DNA of 64,000 bases from Rheinheimera sp. 1928-s (GCF_029269265.1 NZ_JARIXP010000004.1:434001-498000); one strand, 5' to 3'; positions 25,761-36,193 are shown, counted from the first letter of the stretch. The notes: generated by a model from the sequence alone, not told the origin. Numbers and translations: made by a program.

Positions 25761-26605
25761 GCCTTGCTCTCTTTCTTCACTGCTTTTTTTGCACTGCTTT
25801 TACTTTCAGCTTCAGAGCCTGTTTCACGAGAGTAACCCCAGACAATCAAGCCAAGGCCAGCTGCTATCATTGGAATACAGAGCCATTGGCCCATCGACAT
25901 ACCCATCGACAATAAACCTAAATGCGCGTCCGGTTCACGGAAGAACTCAATAATAAAACGAGCCGAACCGTAACCCAGCAGGAATAAACCTGCGACATTA
26001 CCTGCGGGCGGATTTTTGCGTTTGTACCATTGCAGCAAAATAAACAGGATGATGCCTTCACCCACCATTTCATACAGCTGGGACGGATGACGTGGCAACA
26101 TACCGGAGTTTGGAAATAACACAGCCCAAGGCACGTCAGTAGTACGGCCCCATAATTCGCCGTTGATAAAGTTTCCTAAACGGCCAAAGGCCAAACCTAA
26201 AGGCAGCAGCGGCACCACAAAATCGCCAAGCTCAAGATACTTTTTGTTGTTGCGCCAGGCGAACCATGCCATAGCAGCCATCACACCTAACACACCACCA
26301 TGAAAGGACATGCCGCCTTCCCAGGTGCGGAATAAATACAGCGGATCAGCGATAAAGTTACTGAAACTGTAAAACAACACATAACCAACACGGCCACCAA
26401 CAATCACGCCTAAAAAGCCAAAAAACAGCAAGTCACTGACCTGATCGCGGGTCCAGCCAGACCCTGCTTTATCCGCTTGTCTGTTCGCCAGCCAGTTCGC
26501 CAATAGAAAAGCAATCACATACATCAGGCCATACCAACGCACAGCTACAGGCCCAATGCTAAAGATCACCGGGTCAATTTGCGGGAATAAAAAATAAGAG
26601 TCCAC
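25757..26605 (-). CDS. lgt: Prolipoprotein diacylglyceryl transferase
   Basis: Lgt, about 282 residues, attaches diacylglycerol to lipobox cysteines at the inner membrane. The start is a GTG at 26605 with AGGA nine bases ahead, giving the family start [18 protein letters not shown]; a frame from 26677 adds an unconserved extension. The signature [14 protein letters not shown] and about seven hydrophobic spans are present. The C terminus is a Lys/Ser-rich tail. Confidence 0.97.
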   Translation of the reverse strand: MDSYFLFPQIDPVIFSIGPVAVRWYGLMYVIAFLLANWLANRQADKAGSGWTRDQVSDLLFFGFLGVIVGGRVGYVLFYSFSNFIADPLYLFRTWEGGMSFHGGVLGVMAAMAWFAWRNNKKYLELGDFVVPLLPLGLAFGRLGNFINGELWGRTTDVPWAVLFPNSGMLPRHPSQLYEMVGEGIILFILLQWYKRKNPPAGNVAGLFLLGYGSARFIIEFFREPDAHLGLLSMGMSMGQWLCIPMIAAGLGLIVWGYSRETGSEAESKSSAKKAVKKESKA

Positions 26606-26701
26606 TATGAAAAGTCCTGTTCTAATCAATAAGTCAGCGTGGCGCAGTAACGCAAACACACATTCTGATAAGGTCAAACATTGTAACAGCCCTTGGTCCG
26701 G

Positions 26702-28969
26702 TTAAGCACGCAATTGGTTCAACAGCTGTTTTTGATCGAGGAAACGTTGTACGTGCAGACGAACTTGTTTTGGCGACTGACAGGCCAGAATTTCCGGCAG
26801 TAGCAATTGCAGCTCTGACATATTCACCCTGCGTAATAACCATTTTATTTTGGCAAGATTACTGCTGTTCATACTGAATTTGTCATAGCCCATAGCCGCT
26901 AAAATCAGCACACCGGCAGGTTCGCCTGCCAGCTCACCACAAATACTCATAGGCAACTGCAACCCCTGAGCCTGCAACGACATCTGGTGCAAAGCGCGTA
27001 ATACCGCCGGATGCATCGCATCATACAAACCAGCCACTCGCGGGTTGTTGCGATCAACTGCCAATAAATACTGAGTTAAATCGTTGGTACCTACAGAGCA
27101 GAAATCAATTTTACGCGCCAGTTCAGGCAACTGATACATAATGGACGGCACTTCAATCATCACGCCCACTTTGGCTTTAGGCAGTTGCACCTCAGTGCCA
27201 GCTAATTCATCTGTCAGTTCAAAAGTGGCTTGTTTGATTAAGCGCAGCGATTCATCCACTTCTGCTAAATCCGAAATCATTGGCAGCAAAATATGCAAAT
27301 TGCCCTGGCCTATATTGGCCTTCAGCATGGCGCGGATTTGCACCAGAAAAATTTCAGGGTGATCCAGAGTTAAACGAATACCACGCCAGCCTAAAAAAGG
27401 GTTTTCTTCGATAATACTGAAATAAGGCAGCGCTTTATCACCGCCCACATCCAGAGTACGCATCACTACTGCTTTGGTTGGATGTGAGGCTAATACTTTT
27501 TTATACAGCTCTATCTGCTCCGCTTCGGTTGGAAAGCGGTTGCGCATAATAAAAGGGAATTCAGTACGGTATAAACCTATACCATCTGTGTAGGATGGCT
27601 GAGTACTTTCCAGTTCAATCGCAAGACCTGCATTCACCATCAAGCTAAAAGGCGCACCACAGGCACTCTGGGCGTTTAAATGCATCTCTGATTGATAACG
27701 GGCACTCAACTGAGCATCTTCACTGATCAAGGCCTGATATTCAGCCACTATAGCTTCAGCGGGAGCCACTAAAATCTGACCACGGTAGCCATCCACAATC
27801 AGACGTTTACTTTGCCAGTGGAACAACGGCAGCTCGTCTAGCCCCATCACAGCCGGAATACCTAAAGCACGCGCCATAATAGCGGCGTGTGAGTTGACTG
27901 AGCCTTTCAGAGAAACAATAGCCACCAGCTGAGCGCGTGGAATTTCAGCCAACATAGTGGCAGTGACGTTATCGGCCACCAGCACCACTTTCTCCGGCAA
28001 CTTATGATGGCGCTGCTCTGTATCGAGCAAATGATTCAGTACCCTTTGGCCTAGATCACGGATATCAGTGCCGCGCTCTCGCAAATAAGGGTCGTCCATA
28101 TCGTCAAACTGGCGGGCAAACTTTTCAACCACACGTTTCAATGCACTTTTAGCACACCAGCCTTCGTGAATTTGTTTTTCAATTTCATTGCCAAGGCTGG
28201 CGGCGTCTAATAACTGATGGTACACATCAAAAATAGCCAAAGCGTCTGGCGGCAAATGCCCTGCCATACGTTCAGCTAAACGATTAAATTCGGCTTTGGT
28301 AATTTTGACGGCTTTGTAAAAGCGTGACAGTTCCTTTTCCGGATCGTCGACTTTCTTCAGCGATATCGCATCAAAGTCGCTGGACGGCTCCAATACAAAA
28401 CCTTCACCTATGGCGATACCAGGAGCACCGGGCAAGCCCTGCAGCTGGCCTGTACTGTTATGTTGTTTTGAATTCTGGCTGGCGGCCTGACGCATTTCTG
28501 CATTCACCAGCACAGAGGCCAACTGTACTCCTAAAGTCACTAAAAAGGATTCTTCGTCTTCACTGAAGACCCGTGATTCCCCCTGCTGTATGGTCAATAC
28601 ACCCAGCACTTTACGGTGATGAATAATAGGGCAACCTAAAAAGGCCGAAAAACGGTCTTCACTGACTTCAGGGGTGACTTTAAAACGGGGGTGTAAATGA
28701 GCTTGGGCTAAATTGATTGGCTCTTCACGCTGACCCACCCAACCAATTAAGCCTTCAGAAAAACCAATAGAAATTTGGCCAACGGCTTCAGGATTTAAGC
28801 CATCAGTGGCCATCAACATAAAATGTTGCTGCTCATAGTCGGCTAAATAAACAGAGCAACACTCTGTTTTAAGAGCATTTTTTACGTTCGAGACTAAGCC
28901 AGCCAATGCGTTATTCAGTACCGGCTCTTGCGCCACATCCTGCACTATGCGCCTTAACTGGCTCAGCAT
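26702..28969 (-). CDS. ptsP: Nitrogen-PTS phosphotransferase Enzyme I-Ntr
   Basis: PtsP, 755 residues, starts the nitrogen-related PTS phosphorelay by taking phosphate from PEP. A GAF domain (about 15-160) is followed by the PEP-utilising N-terminal domain, the swivelling His domain with active-site His361 in GSVNSHAAIMAR, and the PEP-binding barrel with MRTLDVGGDKALPYF, GTNDLTQYLLAVDR and the catalytic Cys in SICGELAG. It starts 2 bases after rppH, an order common in gammaproteobacteria. Confidence 0.97.
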   Translation of the reverse strand: MLSQLRRIVQDVAQEPVLNNALAGLVSNVKNALKTECCSVYLADYEQQHFMLMATDGLNPEAVGQISIGFSEGLIGWVGQREEPINLAQAHLHPRFKVTPEVSEDRFSAFLGCPIIHHRKVLGVLTIQQGESRVFSEDEESFLVTLGVQLASVLVNAEMRQAASQNSKQHNSTGQLQGLPGAPGIAIGEGFVLEPSSDFDAISLKKVDDPEKELSRFYKAVKITKAEFNRLAERMAGHLPPDALAIFDVYHQLLDAASLGNEIEKQIHEGWCAKSALKRVVEKFARQFDDMDDPYLRERGTDIRDLGQRVLNHLLDTEQRHHKLPEKVVLVADNVTATMLAEIPRAQLVAIVSLKGSVNSHAAIMARALGIPAVMGLDELPLFHWQSKRLIVDGYRGQILVAPAEAIVAEYQALISEDAQLSARYQSEMHLNAQSACGAPFSLMVNAGLAIELESTQPSYTDGIGLYRTEFPFIMRNRFPTEAEQIELYKKVLASHPTKAVVMRTLDVGGDKALPYFSIIEENPFLGWRGIRLTLDHPEIFLVQIRAMLKANIGQGNLHILLPMISDLAEVDESLRLIKQATFELTDELAGTEVQLPKAKVGVMIEVPSIMYQLPELARKIDFCSVGTNDLTQYLLAVDRNNPRVAGLYDAMHPAVLRALHQMSLQAQGLQLPMSICGELAGEPAGVLILAAMGYDKFSMNSSNLAKIKWLLRRVNMSELQLLLPEILACQSPKQVRLHVQRFLDQKQLLNQLRA

Positions 28970-28971
28970 TC

Positions 28972-29490
28972 CTAACCCCTTCTGATTAACTTCTCATTTT
29001 TTCCATCTCTACGAAGATACGGCAATGCAATAGGGGCAAACTCTTTCATCACCTTACGGTACACTTCCCGCTTAAAGGCGACGACCTGACGCACCGGATA
29101 CCAATAACTGACCCAACGCCAGTCATCGAACTCCGGATGCGAAGTTTTTAACAGATTTACGTCTTCATCCTTACAGGTCAGGCGCAACAAAAACCATTTT
29201 TGCTTTTGCCCTATACACACCGGATTACTGTCCCGCCGAATTAAACGCTTAGGTAATTTGTACCTTAGCCAGTGTTTGGTTACAGCAATAATTTCTACAT
29301 CTTCAGGCTGTAAACCAACTTCTTCGTTTAACTCGCGGTACATGGCCTGCTCCGGGGTTTCCCCGTCATCAATGCCGCCCTGTGGGTACTGCCAGGAATG
29401 TTGACCGTATCTCCTTGCCCAAAACACCTGTCCCTGGTGGTTGTATATTACAATGCCGACGTTGGCTCTAAAGCCTTCAGCGTCGATCAC
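28972..29490 (-). CDS. rppH: RNA pyrophosphohydrolase RppH
   Basis: RppH, 172 residues, removes pyrophosphate from the 5-prime end of mRNA to trigger decay. The Nudix box lies at about 38-60 ([22 protein letters not shown]). The start is a GTG ([15 protein letters not shown]) with GAGG five bases ahead. The family segments WQYPQGG and [17 protein letters not shown] are present. Confidence 0.97.
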   Translation of the reverse strand: MIDAEGFRANVGIVIYNHQGQVFWARRYGQHSWQYPQGGIDDGETPEQAMYRELNEEVGLQPEDVEIIAVTKHWLRYKLPKRLIRRDSNPVCIGQKQKWFLLRLTCKDEDVNLLKTSHPEFDDWRWVSYWYPVRQVVAFKREVYRKVMKEFAPIALPYLRRDGKNEKLIRRG

Positions 29491-29574
29491 AAAAACCTCT
29501 AGCTTGGTTACAGCTGTTGTTTCATCGATTCTTTCATAAAGTCACGACTTCGGCAAATTGTATTTTCTACAGAG

Positions 29575-29780
29575 TTATCCACAATTTAACTGATTAATTA
29601 GCACCCACTGTGAACTTCTACACAGGCTCTGTTCATAAAGCTGTGCATAAGGGTGTTTTTGTTCTTGAATAACTTTGAATCGCTGGAATAACACTCAACC
29701 AATAAATAGAAAATAATCATAAAAAACATTGGGTTATAGTGAAAAGATTACCATTTAAGCAGTGTTACAACTGTGCATAA
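29575..29780. other. DnaA-box-like sites between rppH and mutH
   Basis: A perfect DnaA box, TTATCCACA, at 29575-29583, and two single-mismatch boxes TGTGCATAA at 29642-29650 and 29772-29780, lie in the 381-base gap between rppH and mutH. The gap is AT-rich. Nothing else was seen in it; no origin genes are near, so a DnaA titration or regulatory site is more likely than an origin. Confidence 0.35.
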
Positions 29781-29871
29781 CTTGCTTTGTTTGCTTTTTG
29801 AACAGCAAAATATGCCAAAAAATGTTAATGTTTTGAAAGACCTGAATCACTGCTGCTTTTATGACGCTTTT

Positions 29872-30540
29872 ATGAGCCAGCCTCCCAAAAATACAGAAGA
29901 ATTACTCGAACGTTGTTATCTGATTGCAGGCCTGACTTTAGGCCAGTTGGCAGAGCACTACCAACTTCAGCTGCCTGCCAATCTGCAACGGGAAAAAGGC
30001 AGTGTAGGCCAATTGCTGGAACTGGTATTAGGCGCCAGCAGTGGTAGCAAAGCTGAACCTGATTTTCCTCATTTAGGTGTGGAACTAAAGACCTTACCTG
30101 TGGACCGCTTTGGTAAACCTCTGGAAAGTACTTATGTTTGTGTGGCGCCTTTAACTGATGTGACGGGTTTGCACTGGCAGCAGTCCTGGGTTTGTCGCAA
30201 ACTCAGCAAGGTGTTGTTTGTGCCCATACTGGCTGAACGTGCTATTCCTTTGGCTGAACGTCAGATAGGCACAGCTTTTTTATGGAGCCCGGATGCAGAG
30301 CAGCAAGCCCTGTTGCAACAAGACTGGGAAGAGTTAATGGAGCTGATTGTGTTAGGTGGCATCGATCAGATTAAAGGTGCTCATGGCAAAGTACTGCAGT
30401 TAAGGCCCAAAGCAGCCAACAGCAAAGCCTTAACTTCTGCTATTGGTGCTGATGGCCAACCTATTCAAACCCTGCCCAGAGGCTTTTATCTGAAGGCCAG
30501 CTTTACGGCTTCGTTGCTGGCCCGCCAGTTTGGTGCTTAA
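29872..30540 (+). CDS. mutH: DNA mismatch repair endonuclease MutH
   Basis: MutH, about 222 residues from the chosen ATG ([20 protein letters not shown]), nicks the unmethylated strand at hemimethylated GATC. The catalytic set Asp64, Glu71 and Lys73 is in [12 protein letters not shown], matching D70/E77/K79 of E. coli. Longer starts at 29773 or 29812 exist but add unconserved residues. Its presence implies a Dam-dependent repair system. It ends overlapping, convergently, the next gene by 4 bases. Confidence 0.95.
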   Translation: MSQPPKNTEELLERCYLIAGLTLGQLAEHYQLQLPANLQREKGSVGQLLELVLGASSGSKAEPDFPHLGVELKTLPVDRFGKPLESTYVCVAPLTDVTGLHWQQSWVCRKLSKVLFVPILAERAIPLAERQIGTAFLWSPDAEQQALLQQDWEELMELIVLGGIDQIKGAHGKVLQLRPKAANSKALTSAIGADGQPIQTLPRGFYLKASFTASLLARQFGA

Positions 30541-31379
30541 CTCTGGTATTTACTCAACAGTTGTTGATAATCCCCACTGTCTTTTAATTGTTGCAGCGCC
30601 TGATTAAAGGAACTGACCTGCTCTGGTTTTACTGTGGATTTACTGAACATCACATAAATAGGACTTTCAGGCAGTTTCACCGGGTGAGGCTGAACTTGTT
30701 GCTCTAATCCTTTACGGCGGATAATAGCGGCACCAACAAAACTATCCTCAAGCACAGCATCCACCTGATCATCCAACAGCACAGCGATGTTTTGTTCACT
30801 CATCGAAGACTCCACAAACTGTGGACGCATTTGCTCGTCGCTATACAAAGCACTGATTTGTTCACCGTAATAGTAATCGCTGATCAAGCCTACCTTGTGC
30901 TTCGCCGCCACCATTTGAGCCACCGACTCAAAGTTGTAATTGTCGGCATCGTCTTTGCGAACAAACAACTGAAATTGTTCAGCACGGTAGGGTTCAGAAA
31001 ATAACGCAAATTCCTCACGTGCCGGCGTTTTGGATGCGCCTAGCAACACATCCAGTTGCCCTTGTCGCAGTTGGCCTAATAAATCCTGCCAGGTGCCATG
31101 TTGCATCACTAAAGTACAATTCATCCGCCCTGCAACGGCTTGTACTATTTCAATGTCCAGTCCACTGGCTTGTTGTTCCAATCCGACATACTGGTAGGGT
31201 TCCCAGGATTCAAAACCCAGTTTCAGCTGGCAAGGTGCGGTTTTGGGTTCAGAGGGAGTTTCTGCCACTTTAGTGACAGCATCAGCGGGAGTAACAGCAG
31301 AGGTTTGAGTTTCAGCAGGTTTACAACCAAACAACAGCAGACAAACTACAGCGCTGCATAGAAAGTGTTGAACGTTCAT
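30537..31379 (-). CDS. Substrate-binding lipoprotein, family 3 type
   Basis: 280 residues. The signal peptide ends LLFGC, lipidated Cys19, then a Ser/Thr/Pro linker. The SBP_bac_3 fold starts at [17 protein letters not shown] and includes [37 protein letters not shown] and the C-terminal QQLLSKYQS. No permease or ATPase is adjacent, so it is an orphan binding protein; it may work with a distant transporter or as a sensor. Confidence 0.8.
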   Translation of the reverse strand: MNVQHFLCSAVVCLLLFGCKPAETQTSAVTPADAVTKVAETPSEPKTAPCQLKLGFESWEPYQYVGLEQQASGLDIEIVQAVAGRMNCTLVMQHGTWQDLLGQLRQGQLDVLLGASKTPAREEFALFSEPYRAEQFQLFVRKDDADNYNFESVAQMVAAKHKVGLISDYYYGEQISALYSDEQMRPQFVESSMSEQNIAVLLDDQVDAVLEDSFVGAAIIRRKGLEQQVQPHPVKLPESPIYVMFSKSTVKPEQVSSFNQALQQLKDSGDYQQLLSKYQS

Positions 31380-31474
31380 AAGCGGCCTCTTTATTTTTTA
31401 GTGTCTATCCGCTTTGAGCTTAGTGCATCCGGGTAATTTTTCCTCTTACATCAGATACTTTTTGTAACTATAAG

Positions 31475-31500
31475 TAAAAAAAGCCACCCGTAGGTGGCTC
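31475..31500 (-). terminator. Rho-independent terminator of dbpA
   Basis: AGCCACC (31482-31488) pairs with GGTGGCT (31493-31499) around CGTA, with a minus-strand T-run. It lies about 30 bases past the dbpA stop. Confidence 0.85.
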
Positions 31501-31530
31501 AGATTTATTCATACAAAAGGCTGGCTAGTG

Positions 31531-32907
31531 TCAGACAAAACGACAGCGGAATTGACGGCCTTTGATTTTACCTTCGCTTAAACGCTTTAATGCGGCACTC
31601 GCCACGTCGTTGCGTACCGCTACAAAACTAACCATAGCCAGCACATTGATTTTACCTAGTTGGTCAAAGGACAAACCCAGTTCACCTGTTAAAGCGCCGA
31701 CTATATCGCCTGGGCGAACTTTGTCTTTTTTACCGCCATCGATCATCACAGTACGCATAGGCGCGCGCGCTGGTACAGCGTCTTTAGCTGGATAAGCCGT
31801 TAACTCTGCCCACTGCGCTGTTAAACCCAGTTGATCTTCCAATGCGGCCAAACGGCCCATTTGTGAAGGAGTCACCAGCGTTAAAGCCAGACCCTCAGCA
31901 CCAGCACGGCCAGTACGCCCTACCCTGTGTACATGCACTTCAGGGTCGTTGGATAAATCGTAGTTAATGACCAAAGGCAAAGCACTGATATCCAGACCCC
32001 GGGCTGCCACATCGGTCGCGACCATAATCAGACAACTTTGATTGGTAAACTGCATCAGCACACGCTCACGGTCACGCTGCTCTAAGTCACCATGCAATGA
32101 CATGACGCTGTAACCGGCATCTGCGAGTTCATCACAAATATCCTGAGTGTCTTTGCGCATATTGGAGAAAATCAGCGTAGGCTTGGCGCCATGCCAGGAC
32201 AATAGTTGCTTTAAGGCCGCAATTTTGTCGTTGGCTTCTACTTCAATAAACTTCTGCTCTATTTCAGTTTGTTCAGTATCTTCAACAAAAACCTGCACAG
32301 CATCTGCTTTTAAGTGACGTTTTAAATCGTTCACTTTGTCCGGGTAAGTGGCTGAAAACAGTAAGGTTTGGCGATCCGCAGGCAGAGCTTTCAGAATAAC
32401 GCCAATATCATCAGCAAAGCCCATATCCAGCATACGGTCAGCTTCATCCAGCACCAGGGTTTCTACATCGGATAGGTTCAGCAGGTTACGGTCGATCATC
32501 TCGAGGATCCGACCCGGTGTGCCAACGATAATATGAGCGCCATGTTCTAAAGAGCCAATTTGTGGACCCACAGAAACGCCACCCACCAGCGTCAACACTT
32601 TAATATTGTGCTGACTGCGGGCTAAACGACGGATTTCCTGCGCGACTTGCTCAGCCAGTTCGCGGGTAGGACAAAGCACCAGCGATTGAATACGGAAACG
32701 TTTGACCGCAAGTTTATGCAACAAGGTCAGGGCAAAAGCCACTGTCTTGCCACTGCCGGTGCGGGCTTTGGCCAGAATGTCTTTGCCTTCCAACAGCGCA
32801 GGCAACGCCTGTTGCTGAATAGGAGTCATCTGACTGTAGCCAAGACTCTCAAGGCTTTGTAATAAATGTTCTGCTAACGGCAGACTGGTAAAAGTGGCGT
32901 TGCTCAA
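31531..32907 (-). CDS. dbpA: ATP-dependent RNA helicase DbpA
   Basis: DbpA, 458 residues, a DEAD-box helicase acting on 23S rRNA during 50S assembly. In order it has the Q motif, AKARTGSGKT (Walker A), PTRELA, GTPGR, DEAD in VLDEADRMLD, SAT, and HRVGRTGRAG. The C-terminal RNA-binding domain (about 385-458, KVRPGDIVGALTGELGLSFDQLGKINV) is the DbpA-specific one. Confidence 0.96.
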   Translation of the reverse strand: MSNATFTSLPLAEHLLQSLESLGYSQMTPIQQQALPALLEGKDILAKARTGSGKTVAFALTLLHKLAVKRFRIQSLVLCPTRELAEQVAQEIRRLARSQHNIKVLTLVGGVSVGPQIGSLEHGAHIIVGTPGRILEMIDRNLLNLSDVETLVLDEADRMLDMGFADDIGVILKALPADRQTLLFSATYPDKVNDLKRHLKADAVQVFVEDTEQTEIEQKFIEVEANDKIAALKQLLSWHGAKPTLIFSNMRKDTQDICDELADAGYSVMSLHGDLEQRDRERVLMQFTNQSCLIMVATDVAARGLDISALPLVINYDLSNDPEVHVHRVGRTGRAGAEGLALTLVTPSQMGRLAALEDQLGLTAQWAELTAYPAKDAVPARAPMRTVMIDGGKKDKVRPGDIVGALTGELGLSFDQLGKINVLAMVSFVAVRNDVASAALKRLSEGKIKGRQFRCRFV

Positions 32908-33002
32908 AAAATGGGTACTCTCTATTTATACAGAAATTGGCACAGGAAAAAGGGCGCGCACTATAACAGAAGCACCCACGCCGAGCGAGTATAAATTTTA
33001 AG

Positions 33003-33133
33003 CAACTTACCCTTCGTACTTGAAGCCGCAGCTTTGTTGACTGCGCTACTCGCCCCAGTCACATAGGACTACTATGCTCCTGGGGACTCCCACACTTGTC
33101 GTCGCGCTGCAACATCAATTACTTTGGGTAAGT
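33003..33133. repeat. Small hairpin-rich intergenic repeat element
   Basis: A non-coding stretch of about 130 bases with short inverted ends (ACTTACCC at its left, GGGTAAGT at its right). The central palindrome is CCCCAG (33053-33058) with CTGGGG (33080-33085), and CATAG (33062-33066) with CTATG (33072-33076). It fills the gap between dbpA and the thioesterase. A partial relative of its end occurs at 43451-43467. It looks like a dispersed non-autonomous repeat. Confidence 0.55.
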
Positions 33134-33144
33134 GCACTTGCTGT

Positions 33145-33948
33145 TCAGGCAAAGACTGTCACTGTCTGGCGGCTGATGGCTGCTAACTGGCCGTCCGGTT
33201 GCCATAACTTGGCTTCAATATGATGATAACCATCAGCGCCATGTTCAATGCTAGCCAGATAAGACCACCAGTCAGTCGTCAGAGCTTGCGTTTCAGCGCC
33301 CTGATGCGGCTGAATAAACTCAATAGTCCAGGTTAACGAACTGGCAGGAGCCGGCTGGTTTAGTAAAGTTAAACTGACTGGCGGCCAGGCATCGACCAAG
33401 GCCAATAACTCCAGCACACCGACAGTTGTACTTTCACCTTCAGCAAAACGGATAAGCCCACCTAACTCTGTGCCTGTGCCCCCTGAAAATGGCATAGCAC
33501 CGCGAGTGATATGGTAATCAAAATGCCGGGTAAATTCCGGCGCAGGCCCTTGTTTTGGCAATACCATAACCTGAGTACCAGAGTCTGGCGCTGCTTCTGC
33601 ATTAATCTGATAAGCCGATGGACGTTCAGCACCAAAGCTCGCCAGCAATACTAATGCTACCTGTCCTTGCTGGGTAATCTCGACCATCGCCTGAATGACT
33701 GACTTACCCTGACGTAAAATACGCCGCGATACAGTGGCAGGCCCTGCATTTAAAGGTGCGACAAAAGACACAGACACTGAGCGCAGCGGGATTTGTGCCG
33801 GCAGCTCTGTGATTAAATGCGCCATAGCTAAAGCCGACGCCATACCACCAAACACCGCCCTGCCCTGGCCCCATTGCTCCGGCACTTCAATTTGCAGCTC
33901 ATCCGGCTGTCCGGATTTAAACTGCTGCATTACATCGGCAAATAACAT
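33145..33948 (-). CDS. Acyl-CoA thioesterase, TesB-like double hot-dog
   Basis: 267 residues, no signal peptide. The N-terminal hot-dog half has WGQGRAVFGGMASALAMAHLI and SVSVSFVAPLNAGP; the C-terminal half carries a second similar fold (EFTRHFDYHITRGAMPFSGGTGTELGGLIRFAEG; SLTWTIEFIQPH). This pattern fits the 4HBT_3 / TesB-like thioesterases that hydrolyse acyl-CoA. It lies next to a fatty-acid desaturase on the same strand, which supports a lipid role. Confidence 0.82.
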   Translation of the reverse strand: MLFADVMQQFKSGQPDELQIEVPEQWGQGRAVFGGMASALAMAHLITELPAQIPLRSVSVSFVAPLNAGPATVSRRILRQGKSVIQAMVEITQQGQVALVLLASFGAERPSAYQINAEAAPDSGTQVMVLPKQGPAPEFTRHFDYHITRGAMPFSGGTGTELGGLIRFAEGESTTVGVLELLALVDAWPPVSLTLLNQPAPASSLTWTIEFIQPHQGAETQALTTDWWSYLASIEHGADGYHHIEAKLWQPDGQLAAISRQTVTVFA

Positions 33949-33987
33949 AGTTCTGTCCTTTTGTTACTCTGGTGGCGCAGCCACGCT

Positions 33988-35067
33988 TTATACAGTAGTG
34001 GCTTTACCACCAGGAAAAGAATATCTGATAATCCGGGCCACTACCGTAGCGTACTGGCGTAAAAAACTGCCGCTGTTATAAGCAATGCCATATTTTTTCG
34101 CAATAGCCTCTACCTGGGGAGCTACGTTCAAATAATGCAAAGCTGGCATATCCGGAAATAAATGATGTTCAATCTGGCAACTTAAATGACCAGTTAAAAT
34201 ATGAAACCAACGAGGTCCGGTAAAGTTGGACGAACCCAGCATTTGCCGATAATACCAGTGCCCACGGCTTTCACCTTCGCATTGCTCTTGGCTAAAAGTA
34301 TGAACATCTGCAGTAAAATGACCACAAAAAATCACAGTGGAGGTCCATAAATTACGGATAATATTCGCCAACAAATTGCCCGCTAACACCCATAACCACA
34401 TAGGCCCGGCAATTAAAGGGAAAAATACATAATCTTTAAGCAGTTGACGTGCGCCTTTGCCAAAAAAGGCTTTTTTCAAATCGCTGTGACTGACACTATT
34501 AATCCGATCAGGCTTCTTTTTACCAAAAAATACCCGCTCACCCGCCAACTCGTGGTAAGACACGCCCCATTGGAACAAGGTGCTCAATACCAAATAAGTG
34601 ACGAACTGCCATAAGTTACGCAGCCGCCAGCGAAAGTCATTACTCAGGCGCAATAAGCCATAGCCAAAGTCGCGGTCTTTACCGATGATATTAGTGTAGG
34701 TGTGATGCTCAAAGTTATGAGTGCGTTTCCAGGAACCTGCATCACAGGCGATATCCCACTCAAAACGTTGAGAATGCAGCACAGGGTCATTCATCCAGTC
34801 GTATTGTCCATGCAAGACGTTATGACCTATTTCCATATTGTCGAGAATTTTTGCCAGCGCCAAAAGCGCAACACCTAAAACCCACAACCATGGCGTGATA
34901 AAACCCAGCACCATCAGGATGCGGCCAGAGACGGCGCTTAATCTTTGCGTCAGCAACATACGGCGGATGTAACGCGCTTCTTTATCACCCAACTGACTCA
35001 TCACACCGGCTTTGACCTGATCCAGCTCAGCAGCCAGTTCCGACAATTGTTGTTCTGTAAGTTTCAT
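33988..35067 (-). CDS. Membrane fatty acid desaturase
   Basis: About 359 residues from the ATG at 35067, which has AGGA five bases ahead. It is an integral membrane di-iron enzyme that inserts a double bond into acyl chains. All three histidine boxes are visible: GHNVLHGQ, HNFEHHTYTN and QIEHHLFPDMP. Hydrophobic hairpins lie at about 40-75 and 175-240. It starts 7 bases after a ferredoxin-NADP reductase-type gene that probably supplies electrons, so the two form an operon for aerobic lipid unsaturation. Confidence 0.92.
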   Translation of the reverse strand: MKLTEQQLSELAAELDQVKAGVMSQLGDKEARYIRRMLLTQRLSAVSGRILMVLGFITPWLWVLGVALLALAKILDNMEIGHNVLHGQYDWMNDPVLHSQRFEWDIACDAGSWKRTHNFEHHTYTNIIGKDRDFGYGLLRLSNDFRWRLRNLWQFVTYLVLSTLFQWGVSYHELAGERVFFGKKKPDRINSVSHSDLKKAFFGKGARQLLKDYVFFPLIAGPMWLWVLAGNLLANIIRNLWTSTVIFCGHFTADVHTFSQEQCEGESRGHWYYRQMLGSSNFTGPRWFHILTGHLSCQIEHHLFPDMPALHYLNVAPQVEAIAKKYGIAYNSGSFLRQYATVVARIIRYSFPGGKATTV

Positions 35068-35074
35068 CATGATC

Positions 35075-36193
35075 CTATAACTCAATTTGCAGATTGCTGT
35101 GCGCCGCGCTGATACACAACTGAATTTGTTCAGGGCCATCACCTGAGATTTGTCCAGTGCGTAAATTCAGTACCTGGCCTGATTTTTTCTGACACACACA
35201 CTGATAACACACGCCTATCCGGCAACCAAAGCGTGGGTTGAGTCCTTGATGCTCTGCGGCCTGTAATAACGACACTCCTGCAGCGGCTTCCACTGTTGTT
35301 AACTTACCCTGCTGCATAAACAAGGCTTGTTTTACTGGTCCTTCTGCTGCAGTCACGGCCAATCCAAACAGCTCCGTATAAATAGCAGTTGATGGCGCGC
35401 CTTGTTGTATCAACTCGTCCTTGTACTGACGGCTCATCGCCGCCGGGCCACATACATAGTAAAAAGCCTTCGTCAGCGAAAAGCCTGCTTTAGCTTTTAA
35501 TTGCTGCACTAAGTTCAACCGGCCGCAAGTTGCAGTTTCAATCAGTTGCAGTTCAAATAAAGGCTGTTTTGCCGCCAGTAGCTTCAGTTCCGCCAAAAAG
35601 GCGGCTTGCGCTGCATTTTTAACGCAATAAAACAACACAACAGGCGAAGTCCAGCAGCGTAAACTGCTTAACATGGACCAGAGTGGAGTAATGCCAGAAC
35701 CTGCAGCCACCATCACTATGCTCTGTTCAAGCGCAGCATCCACTTTAGGTTCCAGTACAAAATCGCCCATCGCGTCACTGATACTCAAATGGGTGAATTC
35801 AGAAATGCCAGCAGCCAAAGCTTTAGTAAACTCGCCTTGAGATTGAATACGACAACTGATGCGGATTTGTTTTTGCCGCGCAAATACAGCAGAAGAGGAA
35901 CTGATACTAAAACTGCGGCTGATATAACGGCCTTGATGCATCATGGTTACCAGAAGATGCTGACCTGGGGTAAAACCTGCCCAGGACGATGCAGGCTCTA
36001 ACCAGACACTTAACATCTGATCGGTTTCCCAGCAAAAATCAACAATGCGGGCACTGTGATAATCCGGATGCAGCTGGGGCTTATTCCAGCGCAGCAGCGG
36101 ATGCAGGTAGTAACCCAGCTTAGGCTGATTCGCCAGCATTAAACTAAATTGGCGATAGAGGCTCTGGCCCCATAAAGAGATCGTTTTGTTCAC
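35075..36193 (-). CDS. Ferredoxin reductase fused to a 2Fe-2S domain (desaturase electron donor)
   Basis: About 372 residues from a GTG at 36193 with AGGA five bases ahead; the longer frame to 36331 adds a hydrophobic, unconserved stretch. The FAD-binding domain (about 45-150) has RSFSIS, and the NAD(P) domain has VAAGSGITPLWSML and YYVCGPAAM. The C-terminal plant-type ferredoxin domain (about 285-372) has the cluster cysteines in RFGCRIGVCYQCVC plus a distal Cys in QLCISAAH. It resembles the reductases paired with membrane desaturases. Confidence 0.92.
   Translation of the reverse strand: MNKTISLWGQSLYRQFSLMLANQPKLGYYLHPLLRWNKPQLHPDYHSARIVDFCWETDQMLSVWLEPASSWAGFTPGQHLLVTMMHQGRYISRSFSISSSSAVFARQKQIRISCRIQSQGEFTKALAAGISEFTHLSISDAMGDFVLEPKVDAALEQSIVMVAAGSGITPLWSMLSSLRCWTSPVVLFYCVKNAAQAAFLAELKLLAAKQPLFELQLIETATCGRLNLVQQLKAKAGFSLTKAFYYVCGPAAMSRQYKDELIQQGAPSTAIYTELFGLAVTAAEGPVKQALFMQQGKLTTVEAAAGVSLLQAAEHQGLNPRFGCRIGVCYQCVCQKKSGQVLNLRTGQISGDGPEQIQLCISAAHSNLQIEL

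Noticed and set aside
29575-29780. Replication origin.
   Set aside because: Only three boxes, and no dnaA, dnaN, gidA or parAB genes nearby.
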